Assembly: GCF_002741055.1 (NCBI RefSeq)
Contig: NZ_CP016809.1
Coordinates: 5,248,501 to 5,312,500 of the forward strand
Reading direction: 5' to 3'
Origin: Paenibacillus ihbetae
GTDB taxonomy: Bacteria; Bacillota; Bacilli; Paenibacillales; Paenibacillaceae
Length of the DNA stretch: 64,000 nt
Below the pieces are notes generated by a model, which was not told the DNA's origin, did not search any database, and saw only the letters and a list, made by a program, of their open reading frames with translations. The position numbers were made by a program, and so were the translations under genes. This document shows positions 37,050 through 45,874 of this stretch, piece after piece (position 1 is the first letter of the stretch; every line of letters starts with the position of its first letter).

Positions 37050-37931
37050 ATGCATACATCGTCGCTCAGCCGCAAAATCTTTCTCGCCTTCAACTATACT
37101 TTTCTGATCGGCCTCGGGCTGCTGTGCTTTCTTCCGATCCTGCATATTCTGGCAGTCTCGCTCAGCTCCAAGGGAGCGGCGACGGCCGGGATCGTGAAGC
37201 TGTGGCCCGTCGATTTCACGCTTGGCTCCTATCAATACGTCCTGAATAAACCCCAGTTCATGGTGGCGATGTGGGTGACCGTGCAGCGGGTCGTGCTCGG
37301 TACCGGGATCAGCATGCTCCTGACCCTGCTGATTGCTTATCCGCTGTCGAAGGAGCCGCGGGACTTTAAATTCCGCACGCAATATGCCTGGTTCTTCGTG
37401 TTTACAACCCTGTTCTCGGGAGGGCTGATTCCGCGCTACATGACGATCCGGGACACGGGGCTGATCGATACACTCTGGGCATTGATCATACCCGGGGCGG
37501 TGGCCGTATTCAACGTGATTTTGCTGCTTAATTTTTTCCGCGGCCTGCCCAAGGAGCTGGAAGAATCCTGCTTCATGGACGGCGGGGGATACGTCACCAG
37601 TCTGTGGAACATTTACGCTCCGCTGTCCCTGCCGGCCATGGCCACCGTTACGCTGTTTACGATCGTCGGCCAATGGAACGAATGGTTCGACGGGCTGCTG
37701 CTCATGAATTCGCCGGAAAAATACCCGCTCTCCAGCTATCTGCAGACCGTGATCGTCCAGACCAATCTGACCATGGTCAATGCGGATGACGCCGCTGCCT
37801 TAGCGGATGTATCGAACCGAACCTTTAAGGCCGCGCAAATCTTCATCGGATCCTTGCCGATTTTGCTGTTGTATCCGTTTCTGCAGCGATTCTTCGTCAA
37901 AGGAATCGTGCTGGGCAGCGTCAAGGAGTAA
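37050..37931 (+). CDS. Carbohydrate ABC transporter permease (LplC-type)
   Basis: A 293-residue six-span MalG-type permease. The EAA loop is slightly unusual (KELEESCFMDGGGYVTSLW), with Glu-Ser-Cys in place of EAA. The C-terminus PFLQRFFVKGIVLGSVKE is typical. It is the last gene of ABC system 2 and converges with the LacI-family gene 33 bases away. I see no clear hairpin between them. Confidence 0.9.
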   Translation: MHTSSLSRKIFLAFNYTFLIGLGLLCFLPILHILAVSLSSKGAATAGIVKLWPVDFTLGSYQYVLNKPQFMVAMWVTVQRVVLGTGISMLLTLLIAYPLSKEPRDFKFRTQYAWFFVFTTLFSGGLIPRYMTIRDTGLIDTLWALIIPGAVAVFNVILLLNFFRGLPKELEESCFMDGGGYVTSLWNIYAPLSLPAMATVTLFTIVGQWNEWFDGLLLMNSPEKYPLSSYLQTVIVQTNLTMVNADDAAALADVSNRTFKAAQIFIGSLPILLLYPFLQRFFVKGIVLGSVKE

Positions 37932-37964
37932 TTCCCATGGAAGCTCCCGCGAACCAGAAGAGCC

Positions 37965-39008
37965 TCAGGTGCTGTCCCTTACAATAAGGCGGGTCGATAG
38001 ATGGATCGTCTCCGTCGGAGCGCCGGAACGCTCCATGCGGCGTATCAGCGCTTCGACTGCCCGCTGTCCCAGCTCCTCCTTGCACAGATTGACCGTAGTC
38101 AACGAAGGCGTGACAAGGGTTGCGGCTTCCACGTTATCGATGCCGGCGATCCGGGTAAACGCTGGAATGGCATGGCCTTCCGATTGAAGCTTGCGCATCC
38201 AGCGGATCGCAATATCGTCATTAGCGCCGATCCAGGCGTCCGGGCGCGATGCCGACGTCAGCTCCAGCATCCGTTCATATAATGACTGCTCCCAGGGAGC
38301 TCCGTAACGGATTCTCCATTCGGTAAGCTTGACCGCCCCTTCAGGCTGGCGGCTTATCGTTATCCTGGCACCCGTAAGGCGATCCTCAAAGCTGGGCGAC
38401 CAGGCCTCATCCGTGATTATGGCGATATGCCTGCATTTCAGGGAGAGCAGATGCCTTGTGATGGCGGCTCCGGCTTCGATATTATCGTTGTTCACTTTAT
38501 CGCAGGAGGCCAGGTCATCTGCATGATCAACCAGCACATACGGACGCTCCGCGCGGGCGATGAGGCTGAGAACCGCCTCGGGAAGGTTGCCCATCACCAC
38601 GATGCCGCCGCATCGGGACCAATCGAGATGGGGAGCGATCGCTTGCTGTGGTGATTGGTCGGCCCGGGCCGGCTCCGGCTCGGGGGACACGATGATCGCC
38701 TTATATCCCAGCTCGTCGCAGCTGCGCAGCAATCCGTTCAAGACCCGCTGCCAATAAACGGCGTTAGCGGAATGGGCATGACTCATGCACACGAGGATGT
38801 ACGGGGCGGACGATGCTTGTTCCCGTTCCCCGGTCTGCAGGGCGGGAGCCTGCTGCCGCTGCTGGTAGCCCAGCGTTTTAGCCAGTTCCATTACGCGCTG
38901 CCGCGTTGCTTCGCTGACTCCGGACTTTCCGCTTAGCGCCCGGGAAACCGCATATTTGGATAAGCCGAGCTCCTCCGCGAGGACCCGGATCGATACTTTT
39001 CTTGACAT
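37965..39008 (-). CDS. LacI family transcriptional regulator
   Basis: 347 residues. The N-terminal LacI helix-turn-helix (VSIRVLAEELGLSKYAVSRAL) and hinge helix are followed by a periplasmic-binding-protein-like sugar domain (YILVCMSHAHSANAVYWQRV, and RIAGIDNVEAATLVTPSLTTV near the end). A residue-rich insertion (QQRQQAPALQTGEREQ) links the two. A likely target is the TAATAACGTTATTA palindrome at the GH3/GH125 promoter. An ATAACA/TGTTAT inverted repeat also lies 41 bases upstream of its own start. Confidence 0.9.
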   Translation of the reverse strand: MSRKVSIRVLAEELGLSKYAVSRALSGKSGVSEATRQRVMELAKTLGYQQRQQAPALQTGEREQASSAPYILVCMSHAHSANAVYWQRVLNGLLRSCDELGYKAIIVSPEPEPARADQSPQQAIAPHLDWSRCGGIVVMGNLPEAVLSLIARAERPYVLVDHADDLASCDKVNNDNIEAGAAITRHLLSLKCRHIAIITDEAWSPSFEDRLTGARITISRQPEGAVKLTEWRIRYGAPWEQSLYERMLELTSASRPDAWIGANDDIAIRWMRKLQSEGHAIPAFTRIAGIDNVEAATLVTPSLTTVNLCKEELGQRAVEALIRRMERSGAPTETIHLSTRLIVRDST

Positions 39009-39048
39009 AAACGCTCCTGCTCTCTCATTTCATTCATTTGCAACCAAA

Positions 39049-39070
39049 TGTTATCCTAATAAAAATAACA
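39049..39070. promoter_or_regulatory. Inverted repeat upstream of the LacI gene
   Basis: TGTTAT (39049-39054) and ATAACA (39065-39070) are separated by 10 bases. The half-site resembles the ATAAC arm of the operator at 26839 but lacks the central CG. Possible autoregulatory site. Confidence 0.3.
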
Positions 39071-39148
39071 CTTCGAAACCAGGATCACAAGCTGAGAAGC
39101 TATAAAGACGATTAAATCAAATAGAGAGCCGCTTGTCCGTTGATAGAG

Positions 39149-39157
39149 TGGTATAAT
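39149..39157 (+). promoter_or_regulatory. Extended -10 promoter
   Basis: TGGTATAAT with no good -35, about 118 bases upstream of the gene at 39276. It is the same core as the repeated promoter element at 3514 and 6037, without the flanking repeat. Confidence 0.45.
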
Positions 39158-39275
39158 GAACAGGGAATATGTTGAATTTTGAAAAGAGTGGGACCCTCTT
39201 GATCCGATCCATGTCAGTCATACGAACGGTTGATATACTAGGATAAGCGACCCGATTCAACGAGGTGAAAATCGC

Positions 39276-39755
39276 ATGCAAACCTACCAATTTTTAATGA
39301 CGATCCCGATAACCGAATTGATTGCCTACACTGACGATGATAGCGACGAATATGTGGAGGATCCCGTCCTCATGGACCTTACAAAAGCACTGGATATCGA
39401 TATTCCGATCACCACGATTTACGAGCGATACTTTGATGCACCGGTTCATTCCGGCGACGTCTTAATGTACGCCTCCCGTAGTCATGGTGATCATTTTGTC
39501 GTGCTGGACACGTACAGGGATCCCGTCGATCAGCTGGATCTGATTCGCATCGGATTCGGCTGCACGAAGGAGAGGGTTGCAGTCGTTCGGCAGCTGGTTA
39601 GACAGCTGTATGACCGCAGCGAAACCTTTATTCACTATGAAGAAGGGCAATATATTTTGCAAAAGCTGATCGACAACACCGCTTATCCCAAAACCATAGA
39701 GCATTATGGTAACGTGTTCCGGCAGCGATTGAAGACATATCCCCAACCCGTTTGA
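39276..39755 (+). CDS. Hypothetical protein
   Basis: 159 residues, acidic at the start (DDDSDEYVEDP), soluble, with mixed alpha/beta character and no signal peptide or membrane segment. I do not recognise a family. GAGGTGA precedes ATG. Codon use and GC match the neighbours. It stands alone between a LacI gene and a VOC gene. Confidence 0.7.
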   Translation: MQTYQFLMTIPITELIAYTDDDSDEYVEDPVLMDLTKALDIDIPITTIYERYFDAPVHSGDVLMYASRSHGDHFVVLDTYRDPVDQLDLIRIGFGCTKERVAVVRQLVRQLYDRSETFIHYEEGQYILQKLIDNTAYPKTIEHYGNVFRQRLKTYPQPV

Positions 39756-39895
39756 ACAGGGCATGAAGACTAATAGAGCGGATCCCTATGGTTCTATCGA
39801 TTAACGTTTGGCACAAGATGTGGCAGGCCGAGCATTTTAGCTACAAAATACTATGTATAAAAAATTCATTAAAAAACGAACGGGGGCCCCCGAAT

Positions 39896-40318
39896 ATGAT
39901 CCAATCGATCGTACATATCGCGCTTGTTGTAAAAGATTACGACGAGGCTATTGAGTTCTATACCCGTAAGCTGAATTTCACATTGCTCGAGGACACATAC
40001 CAGCCGGAGCAGAATAAGCGCTGGGTCGTCGTTGCTCCGCCGGGATCGGTCGGTACGACCATTTTGCTTGCCAGGGCATCCAAGCCGGAGCAAGAGCCTT
40101 TTATCGGCAATCAAGCCGGAGGAAGGGTGTTTCTGTTTCTGAATACCGATGATTTTTGGCGCGATTACGAGGAGATGGTTCAGCGGGGGATCGAGTTTGT
40201 CCGGCCGCCTAAAGAGCAGCCTTATGGAATGGTGGCCGTGTTCAAGGATCTCTACGGAAACCTGTGGGACTTGCTGGAGTTGAATGAAGACCATCCTCTT
40301 ATGAGAAGAACGAAGTAG
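39896..40318 (+). CDS. VOC family (glyoxalase-like) protein
   Basis: 140 residues from ATG 39896. The VOC module starts SIVHIALVVKDYDEAIEFYT, and the second half contains FLFLNTDDFWRDYEEM and the metal-ligand region VAVFKDLYGNLWDLLEL. It resembles glyoxalase superfamily proteins in the YraH/YwkD range. Where a ribosome site would be expected lies a GC palindrome (CGGGGGCCCCCG, 39881-39892), whose GGGGG may have to serve as the site. Confidence 0.85.
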   Translation: MIQSIVHIALVVKDYDEAIEFYTRKLNFTLLEDTYQPEQNKRWVVVAPPGSVGTTILLARASKPEQEPFIGNQAGGRVFLFLNTDDFWRDYEEMVQRGIEFVRPPKEQPYGMVAVFKDLYGNLWDLLELNEDHPLMRRTK

Positions 40319-40448
40319 CCTTGCGATTCGATTATTCTCTATGGATTTGCTGAAACTGATTTGCTGAAATGTTCCCGATGCTGACGTCATCCGGGGGAAC
40401 ACGCTCTTGAACTGGGAGTAATTTGGCCGGATACCTGGAGCGAGCGTA

Positions 40449-41261
40449 TTACTTCACCTCCAATTGAGGGATCGTGGTTTCCGTTCCCGGGCAGAAACCG
40501 GGATTCGCCGCAGACAATAACCCGGCATATTCAGGCTCGCGTTTGGCCAGCTCGGCATAATAACTCCCAATGATATGATTGGCGGATACGGAGCCGTTCT
40601 GAAAGTTAAGCGCGCATGGGGAGGGAACATGGCTGTAGTCGTAGGTTTTGTCCCGTTTCGGAAGCTTGTAGACAGGAGGCGGGGCATGGGTTACCACATC
40701 GAGCAGATTGGCGATCCGGTAGCTGTTCGGCACATAATGGGCAAAGGCTTTCGAAAAAGCGTGATCCCCAACGCGCGGCGACCCGAACGTAAACAGGAAG
40801 AGAGCGCGTTCCGTATTCGCGGCGACGTCGATGGCGCATAACGTTGCAAGGGCTGCACCCAGGCTGTGCCCGGTCAGGAACAAGGGCTTCTCAGGATCCA
40901 ATCGCCGAAGCGCAGCCGTTATTTGCCTGCGGGCGGAAGAATAAATGCTCATGAACCCGCGGTGGGCGAGGACCTCGTCCTTGATATAGCTGAACCGTTT
41001 TTGGGAGGCGATCGCGTCAGCGATCCAGTTGCTCGTCGAGCTGGTTCCCCGGAAGGCAATGACGAGCTCTTCGTCTGACTCTAGAATAAACCCGAACCGT
41101 TCCCATACGCTAAGTAAGGATCTGGCTTCAATGGTATCATAGAGCGAATAATGTGCCGGAAGCACAAACGATCCGTCCGGATTCGAAAATTGCACATACG
41201 TCTGACTGCAGACGGCCGCTAGAAAAATCGCCCGCTGCGCTTGCGCCGAGTTCAGTTCCAT
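40449..41261 (-). CDS. Lipase family (class 3) protein
   Basis: A 270-residue alpha/beta hydrolase of the fungal-type class 3 lipase group. The nucleophile elbow is LTGHSLGAALATL (Ser near 132). The catalytic Asp probably lies in the NLLDVVTHAPP segment and the His in ANHIIGSYYAEL. ELVIAFRGTSS is the oxyanion strand. No signal peptide is visible, so the protein is probably cytoplasmic. The 130-base downstream gap holds a tandem GATTTGCTGAAA repeat (40344, 40358). Confidence 0.85.
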   Translation of the reverse strand: MELNSAQAQRAIFLAAVCSQTYVQFSNPDGSFVLPAHYSLYDTIEARSLLSVWERFGFILESDEELVIAFRGTSSTSNWIADAIASQKRFSYIKDEVLAHRGFMSIYSSARRQITAALRRLDPEKPLFLTGHSLGAALATLCAIDVAANTERALFLFTFGSPRVGDHAFSKAFAHYVPNSYRIANLLDVVTHAPPPVYKLPKRDKTYDYSHVPSPCALNFQNGSVSANHIIGSYYAELAKREPEYAGLLSAANPGFCPGTETTIPQLEVK

Positions 41262-41348
41262 ACTTCATCCCGTCCTTCCCCTTCCTACACAATATATTGA
41301 GGGAATGAGGGAAAGGTGCCTATTATACCGAATGAAGGAGAATCATGC

Positions 41349-41927
41349 ATGAAATTTGGAAAAAGACCTCGGACAGAAATCCGCTCGCCCCATGAGCTTC
41401 AGCTGCTTCAGCGCGCCCAAGCCATGGAGCCCGCTAAGTCTCCGCACCCCTGGACGGCCGGGGTAGTTGTTCCCGCAGCTGGCTGTACGGCGTGCGGCTG
41501 GGATCAGGAAGAACACCTTGTCCTGATCAGCAGCTCAGGCTACAGCGTAATACAGCCGGGAACAGGGCAGCTGCTTCATCGAAACCGGGATGCGGATGCG
41601 ACGGAGGAAGGAATGGGTCCGGATAGATTGACTTTCCGCATTCCGCATGATGGGCAGCTGATCACGATATTCGGATTCGAAGCGGGGGATGGCATTCGCC
41701 TTACGAATGACGGCTGGATGGTGGAGGTCATCAATCCCTGGTGGCCGAGGGCCTCCGTCGTATTGGACAACGTGTTCAGGCAGGGCTATGAATACTTGAA
41801 AGACGCCGTCATGCTGGATCTGAGTCGATTGGACGGGAACGTGAAATGCGGATTTTCCCCATCCGGCAGGCATTTCGTGGTCCTCGGCTCCGGCGGCGCC
41901 CTGTTGTATTCCAGAGCGGCGGTCTGA
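41349..41927 (+). CDS. Hypothetical protein
   Basis: About 192 residues from ATG 41349 (AAGGAG eight bases upstream). No signal or membrane segment. Residues such as GVVVPAAGCTACGWDQEEHLV and VEVINPWWPRASVVL do not recall a family I can name. Many beta strands and a YxxLxDAVML helix suggest a compact alpha/beta protein. It probably has its own promoter in the divergent gap with the lipase gene. Confidence 0.7.
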   Translation: MKFGKRPRTEIRSPHELQLLQRAQAMEPAKSPHPWTAGVVVPAAGCTACGWDQEEHLVLISSSGYSVIQPGTGQLLHRNRDADATEEGMGPDRLTFRIPHDGQLITIFGFEAGDGIRLTNDGWMVEVINPWWPRASVVLDNVFRQGYEYLKDAVMLDLSRLDGNVKCGFSPSGRHFVVLGSGGALLYSRAAV

Positions 41928-42193
41928 TCGAAAAGAAGTTTCTGTAATGTGGCAACAAAGGTCGGGAGACCACGATGTAAGAGCGTTCACATAACAAGGA
42001 TTGTTCATGTCTTCATTCGCATAGATGAGCTGCAACGGGCTTCGAGGGAAGAAGATTTTTTTGGCGTATGGCTACTTTTCCGCTCGGACCTGGGCCAATT
42101 GGCTTTTCAAACCGCCTGCGAATATGGTTTACTTAAGAACGTATTCGACCAGGTGGCGATACGAACACAACGAACATACCGAAGGTGAAAATC

Positions 42194-42997
42194 ATGAGAA
42201 TTGCTTTTTTTGACTCGGGGCTGGGCGGATTGACCGTATTATCGACGGCCATGAAGAGACTGCCGCAGGAGGATTTTTTGTTTTACGCCGACACGCTTCA
42301 TGTCCCGTACGGCTCGAAGGCTGCGGAAGACGTGAAGACCTATATACAGCGTTCGATCGAAACGATCATGGAAGAAGAGGTCAAAGCGATCGTTATCGCG
42401 TGCAATACCGCGACGAGCCTCGCCGTTTCAGATCTGCGAACGAAATACGACATCCCGATTATCGGCATGGAGCCTGCCGTTAAACCGGCCGTACAAATTA
42501 ACCGGGACACCGGGAAAAGAATCTTAGTCCTGGCGACGCCGCTTACATTGAAGGAAGCCAAATACCGGGAGCTCGTGCATCGCGTTGACGACAGGCATAT
42601 CGTGGATTCCCTGCCGCTCCCTGAGCTCGTCCAGCACTGTGAGGCCCTGAACTTTGACCCGGAAGTCATGAAGGCGTATTTCAGGAGCAAGCTGGAAGGG
42701 TTCGACCTGTCGCAATATGGGACCGTCGTGCTGGGGTGCACGCATTATCCTTTTTACAGGAACATCCTGTGCGATTTGCTGCCGAAGCACATTCGGATCA
42801 TCGATGGAAGCGCAGGAACCGTCAAACGTCTGGTCGAGGTGCTGAGAGAACGCGGCTTGCTTGGCAGCAGCGGACGGAATGATGTAAAGCTGTTGTGCTC
42901 CGGCGGCTCGGCCGCATACATTCGGAAGATGGAGAGGGCGCTCACGATTTACGGAGCGATGGAAGCCGGTAACCTGGCTGCAAATGAAGCCGACTGA
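42194..42997 (+). CDS. murI: Glutamate racemase
   Basis: A 267-residue cofactor-independent racemase. Both catalytic cysteines are present, in VIACNTATSLA and LGCTHYPFYR. The substrate loop MRIAFFDSGLGGLTVL and the YADTLHVPYGSK motif complete the family pattern. It makes D-glutamate for peptidoglycan. It could be a second copy beside a main racE. ATG 42194 is preferred over GTG 42185, with GAAGGTGA upstream. The 266-base gap before it shows nothing convincing. Confidence 0.88.
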   Translation: MRIAFFDSGLGGLTVLSTAMKRLPQEDFLFYADTLHVPYGSKAAEDVKTYIQRSIETIMEEEVKAIVIACNTATSLAVSDLRTKYDIPIIGMEPAVKPAVQINRDTGKRILVLATPLTLKEAKYRELVHRVDDRHIVDSLPLPELVQHCEALNFDPEVMKAYFRSKLEGFDLSQYGTVVLGCTHYPFYRNILCDLLPKHIRIIDGSAGTVKRLVEVLRERGLLGSSGRNDVKLLCSGGSAAYIRKMERALTIYGAMEAGNLAANEAD

Positions 42998-43035
42998 AGG
43001 ATAGGTAAATCTTTATGAAGGGATGGAGCGATAGA

Positions 43036-43434
43036 ATGCTGAGTATGCTGATCAAAAAATGCATTTCGGGGGTCGCTGCGTCCTTTATCTTTACATCCGT
43101 TATGGCGCTTGTCATGATGAACCCGCATTACGGATTTACCTTTTATATTGTCGTCGTCGGCATCTACAGCGTAATGATTATGCTGCTTGTCGGGGTCCCG
43201 ATTTCGATTGGGATCGAGTTGATCCTGCAACGGGTACGACCCCGGAAGGCTATGAATCGGGCGTTGTTAACGGTTGGGCTGTATGGCGTACTCGGGCTGC
43301 TTGTTTCGATGCTGATCTTTTCCGATGCCACCGTAAACTTCGGTCAAGCGGAGCAGCTGCTGTATTGGACGTTTGGTGCCGGCGCCGCACTGGTGTTCAT
43401 GCTCGTGGATATCGTCGTCAAAAAGCTGATGTAG
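43036..43434 (+). CDS. Four-span membrane protein
   Basis: About 132 residues with four hydrophobic segments (near residues 5-27, 32-55, 72-92 and 102-125) and a basic loop between the second and third. I do not recognise a family. ATG 43036 follows GGGATGGAG; ATG 43015 is an alternative. It is 38 bases after murI and may be co-transcribed. Confidence 0.65.
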   Translation: MLSMLIKKCISGVAASFIFTSVMALVMMNPHYGFTFYIVVVGIYSVMIMLLVGVPISIGIELILQRVRPRKAMNRALLTVGLYGVLGLLVSMLIFSDATVNFGQAEQLLYWTFGAGAALVFMLVDIVVKKLM

Positions 43435-43591
43435 GCACATGCATAATATTTACAGGCGGCAGGCGGAGCTGCACCTTTGCCTGAGGGAACAAGCACTGGA
43501 GCTCATATTAACTGATGCATGATCAGGGCTTACAGGGCGGGGACATGATGCAGGGGAAAGCCAGTTTGCATGAAGCCCGCAATTTTAAAAA

Positions 43592-43649
43592 GCACCCTTA
43601 CGTGATGCACGACTGGGATTCCCCAATGTCCATACGAAGGGTGCGTTTT
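43592..43649 (+). terminator. Long-loop terminator
   Basis: GCACCCTT (43592-43599) pairs with AAGGGTGC (43637-43644) around a 37-base loop, followed by GTTTT. It ends the murI/membrane-protein unit. Confidence 0.55.
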
Positions 43650-43699
43650 AGATTAAGGAAGATTCCTTATCGCATGATCATATAGAATGAGTGCTGATG

Positions 43700-44212
43700 T
43701 TACGATTGATCGGGCTCGCCGGTTTGTTTGCCAATCAGAAGCTCTTTGAACTGCCGGATTTGTTGTCTTTCTCCAGCCAATACAAGCGTGGAGCCAACAG
43801 AAAGGATTTGCTCCGGCCCTGGATTTATTTTTTGATGGTGGCGATTGACGATGGCAAGGATGCTGGCCCCCGTCCTTTTACGAATTTCGAGCTCTTCAAT
43901 CGATTTGTCCGCGCCATGATAATGCGGTTCTACGCGGATCCACTCGATGATCAGGTCTTGCAGAGACACTTCAATGGTCTCAAGCTCTTTCGGCTTGTAA
44001 ACCATTCCCCCGACGATCGCAGCGATTTGTCTTGCCTCGTCGTCGTCCAAAGATATCTGGGAGAGCGTTTCTTCAGGATTATCGTCCTCGAAATGATACA
44101 TCTCTCTTCGGCCGTCGTTATGGATAATGACAGCCAGTTTATCCCCTGATCGGGTCTGAATCAGAAACTTTTTCCCGATGCCCGGCAGTTCGGACTCACG
44201 AATGAAACTCAT
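43700..44212 (-). CDS. khtT: KhtT-like regulatory subunit of a K+/H+ antiporter
   Basis: 170 residues. An N-terminal small beta domain (RESELPGIGKKFLIQTRSG) precedes a TrkA-C/RCK_C domain (about residues 75-160). That domain has KELETIEVSLQDLIIEW and ILSVGSTLVLAGERQQI, as in KhtT (YhaT) and the regulatory part of CPA2 systems. RCK_C of B. subtilis KhtT binds c-di-AMP. It lies 21 bases after the antiporter gene and forms one operon with it. The khtS-like small gene was not seen. Confidence 0.85.
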   Translation of the reverse strand: MSFIRESELPGIGKKFLIQTRSGDKLAVIIHNDGRREMYHFEDDNPEETLSQISLDDDEARQIAAIVGGMVYKPKELETIEVSLQDLIIEWIRVEPHYHGADKSIEELEIRKRTGASILAIVNRHHQKINPGPEQILSVGSTLVLAGERQQIRQFKELLIGKQTGEPDQS

Positions 44213-44233
44213 ATGGAGTTCCTCCTTCCATGT

Positions 44234-45508
44234 TTATTGATCCAGTTTGATTTTCGAGTCTTCACTGACCTCGCTGACCTCGCGGACGCCGGAATGCTTC
44301 TTCTTCCCTTTCTCCACCGGCTCGCTCCATTTGAATATCCGGTTCACGCCGCGGTAGATCCGCTTCGATTCTTTGGTCAAGAGCGGACCCAATATGGCCA
44401 GAACGAGAACATAGAGTGCGGAAAACGGCTTGATCAAGACAGATAATCCGCCGGCCACGCCCAAATTGGCCACGATGATCGTAAATTCGCCGCGCGCCAT
44501 GATGGTGAGTCCAATGTTAAGCGAAGATTTATGCGACAGTCCCGCTTTCCGGCCGGCGATCATTCCGGCAATCAGATTGCCGATAATGGTTAAAATCACG
44601 GCGCCAATGGCAAGCCAGAAGGCATTGCCTAATGACAACGGATCGATGCTGAGCCCGAAGCTGAAGAAAAATATCGCTCCAAAAAAATCGCGGAACGGAA
44701 CGACCAGCTGTTCAATCCGTTCGCTGTGCTCCGTTTCCGATAACGCAAGCCCGAAGAGCAGCGCGCCGATTGCCTCTGCAACGTGAAGCTTCTCCGAGAA
44801 GCCTGCGATAAAAATCATGGTCGAGAAGACAACAATAATAAAAATTTCATTCGATGTAATTCGCAGCAACTTGTTTAGGATAGGCGGACCTTTCCTTGCG
44901 ATCACGAAGAACAGCAGCATATATCCGATGGAGATGCCAACGGACAAGATGGTGGCTCCGATCGAAGCCGTTCCCCCGAGCAATAAGCCGGACATGACCG
45001 ACAAGAACACAGCGAGGAAAATATCATCAAACAAGATCATGCCGAGGATGAGCTCCGTCTCCGCGTTACCGGTCCTGCGCAAATCAACCAGCACTTTGGC
45101 GACGATCGCCGTGGAAGAAACGGAGAGCATCCCTGCGATGATCAGCGTTTCATAAAGCGGCATTTGGACCAAAAACCCGTAAGCCAGCCCCAGCACGAAA
45201 TTCAGCGTGACATAGATTGTTCCTCCAGTCACAATATTCCGCCCGGATTTCACTAATTTCTGAACCGAGAACTCAAGTCCTAGATAGAACAATAGAAATA
45301 GAATACCGATTTGTCCCAAAAAATCGATAACGCCTTGACTGTCAATAAACTTGAAGTCGAGGATCCCGATGGTCGGCGCATGCGGTCCCACCAGCATACC
45401 GAGAACAATCAAGAAGGGGATGATGGAAAATTTAAGCTTTCCGGCAATAACGGAGGCGATGGCAACCAAAATTAAAGCGGTTCCAACCTCAAACATCATG
45501 TCGTCCAT
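44234..45508 (-). CDS. khtU: KhtU-like monovalent cation:proton antiporter (CPA2)
   Basis: A 424-residue protein with about 12-13 membrane spans, in the CPA2/KefB family. Key blocks are IDFLGQIGILFLLFYLGLEF, LSVSSTAIVAKVLVDL, the LILGMILFDDIFLAVFLSV region with the Asp pair, and NIGLTIMARGEFTIIVANLG. The start at 45508 follows AAAGGAGGT; an earlier in-frame start lacks one. It exports K+ (or Na+) in exchange for protons and is gated by the KhtT-like partner. The order is antiporter first, the reverse of B. subtilis khtSTU. Confidence 0.88.
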   Translation of the reverse strand: MDDMMFEVGTALILVAIASVIAGKLKFSIIPFLIVLGMLVGPHAPTIGILDFKFIDSQGVIDFLGQIGILFLLFYLGLEFSVQKLVKSGRNIVTGGTIYVTLNFVLGLAYGFLVQMPLYETLIIAGMLSVSSTAIVAKVLVDLRRTGNAETELILGMILFDDIFLAVFLSVMSGLLLGGTASIGATILSVGISIGYMLLFFVIARKGPPILNKLLRITSNEIFIIVVFSTMIFIAGFSEKLHVAEAIGALLFGLALSETEHSERIEQLVVPFRDFFGAIFFFSFGLSIDPLSLGNAFWLAIGAVILTIIGNLIAGMIAGRKAGLSHKSSLNIGLTIMARGEFTIIVANLGVAGGLSVLIKPFSALYVLVLAILGPLLTKESKRIYRGVNRIFKWSEPVEKGKKKHSGVREVSEVSEDSKIKLDQ

Positions 45509-45697
45509 TGAAGACCTCCTTTGTTTTCTCTTTTTGGCAATCAAGCCTATCGTACATGACTATGCGAAATTTTACAAACATTCTGTATGAAAATGCAAAT
45601 TTCAACCGTTTAATGGATGGCCATGCCCTTCTGAGGCTGAAATCCAGGGAACATTGACATGGGCTAGAGGCCCAGCCGGCGAACCCATTCGTAGGAA

Positions 45698-45844
45698 ATG
45701 AAGAGGACTACGAAGGCAGTAGCGGTGTCACATCCTGTGTATTCTCATCCCTATCCCATTGGCATGAGCAGAGACCGGATCGGGAAGAACGGGATGCTTG
45801 AATATACCGGCAAGGATGAATTCATTGGGCTGATGGAACCTTAG
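45698..45844 (+). CDS. Candidate 48-residue small protein
   Basis: ATG 45698 follows TAGGAA. The frame encodes MKRTTKAVAVSHPVYSHPYP followed by IGMSRDRIGKNGMLEYTGKD and EFIGLMEP. The composition looks protein-like and the segment IGMSRDRIGKNGMLEYTGKD is well formed. It may instead be the 3' remnant of a lost gene. It ends 30 bases before the next GNAT gene start. Confidence 0.35.
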   Translation: MKRTTKAVAVSHPVYSHPYPIGMSRDRIGKNGMLEYTGKDEFIGLMEP

Positions 45845-45874
45845 CTATTGAAGGCAGGAACAGGAGGGGGACAG

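Noticed and set aside
40344..40369. Tandem GATTTGCTGAAA repeat
   Set aside because: Only two 12-base copies in a short convergent gap; likely a chance duplication with no visible role.
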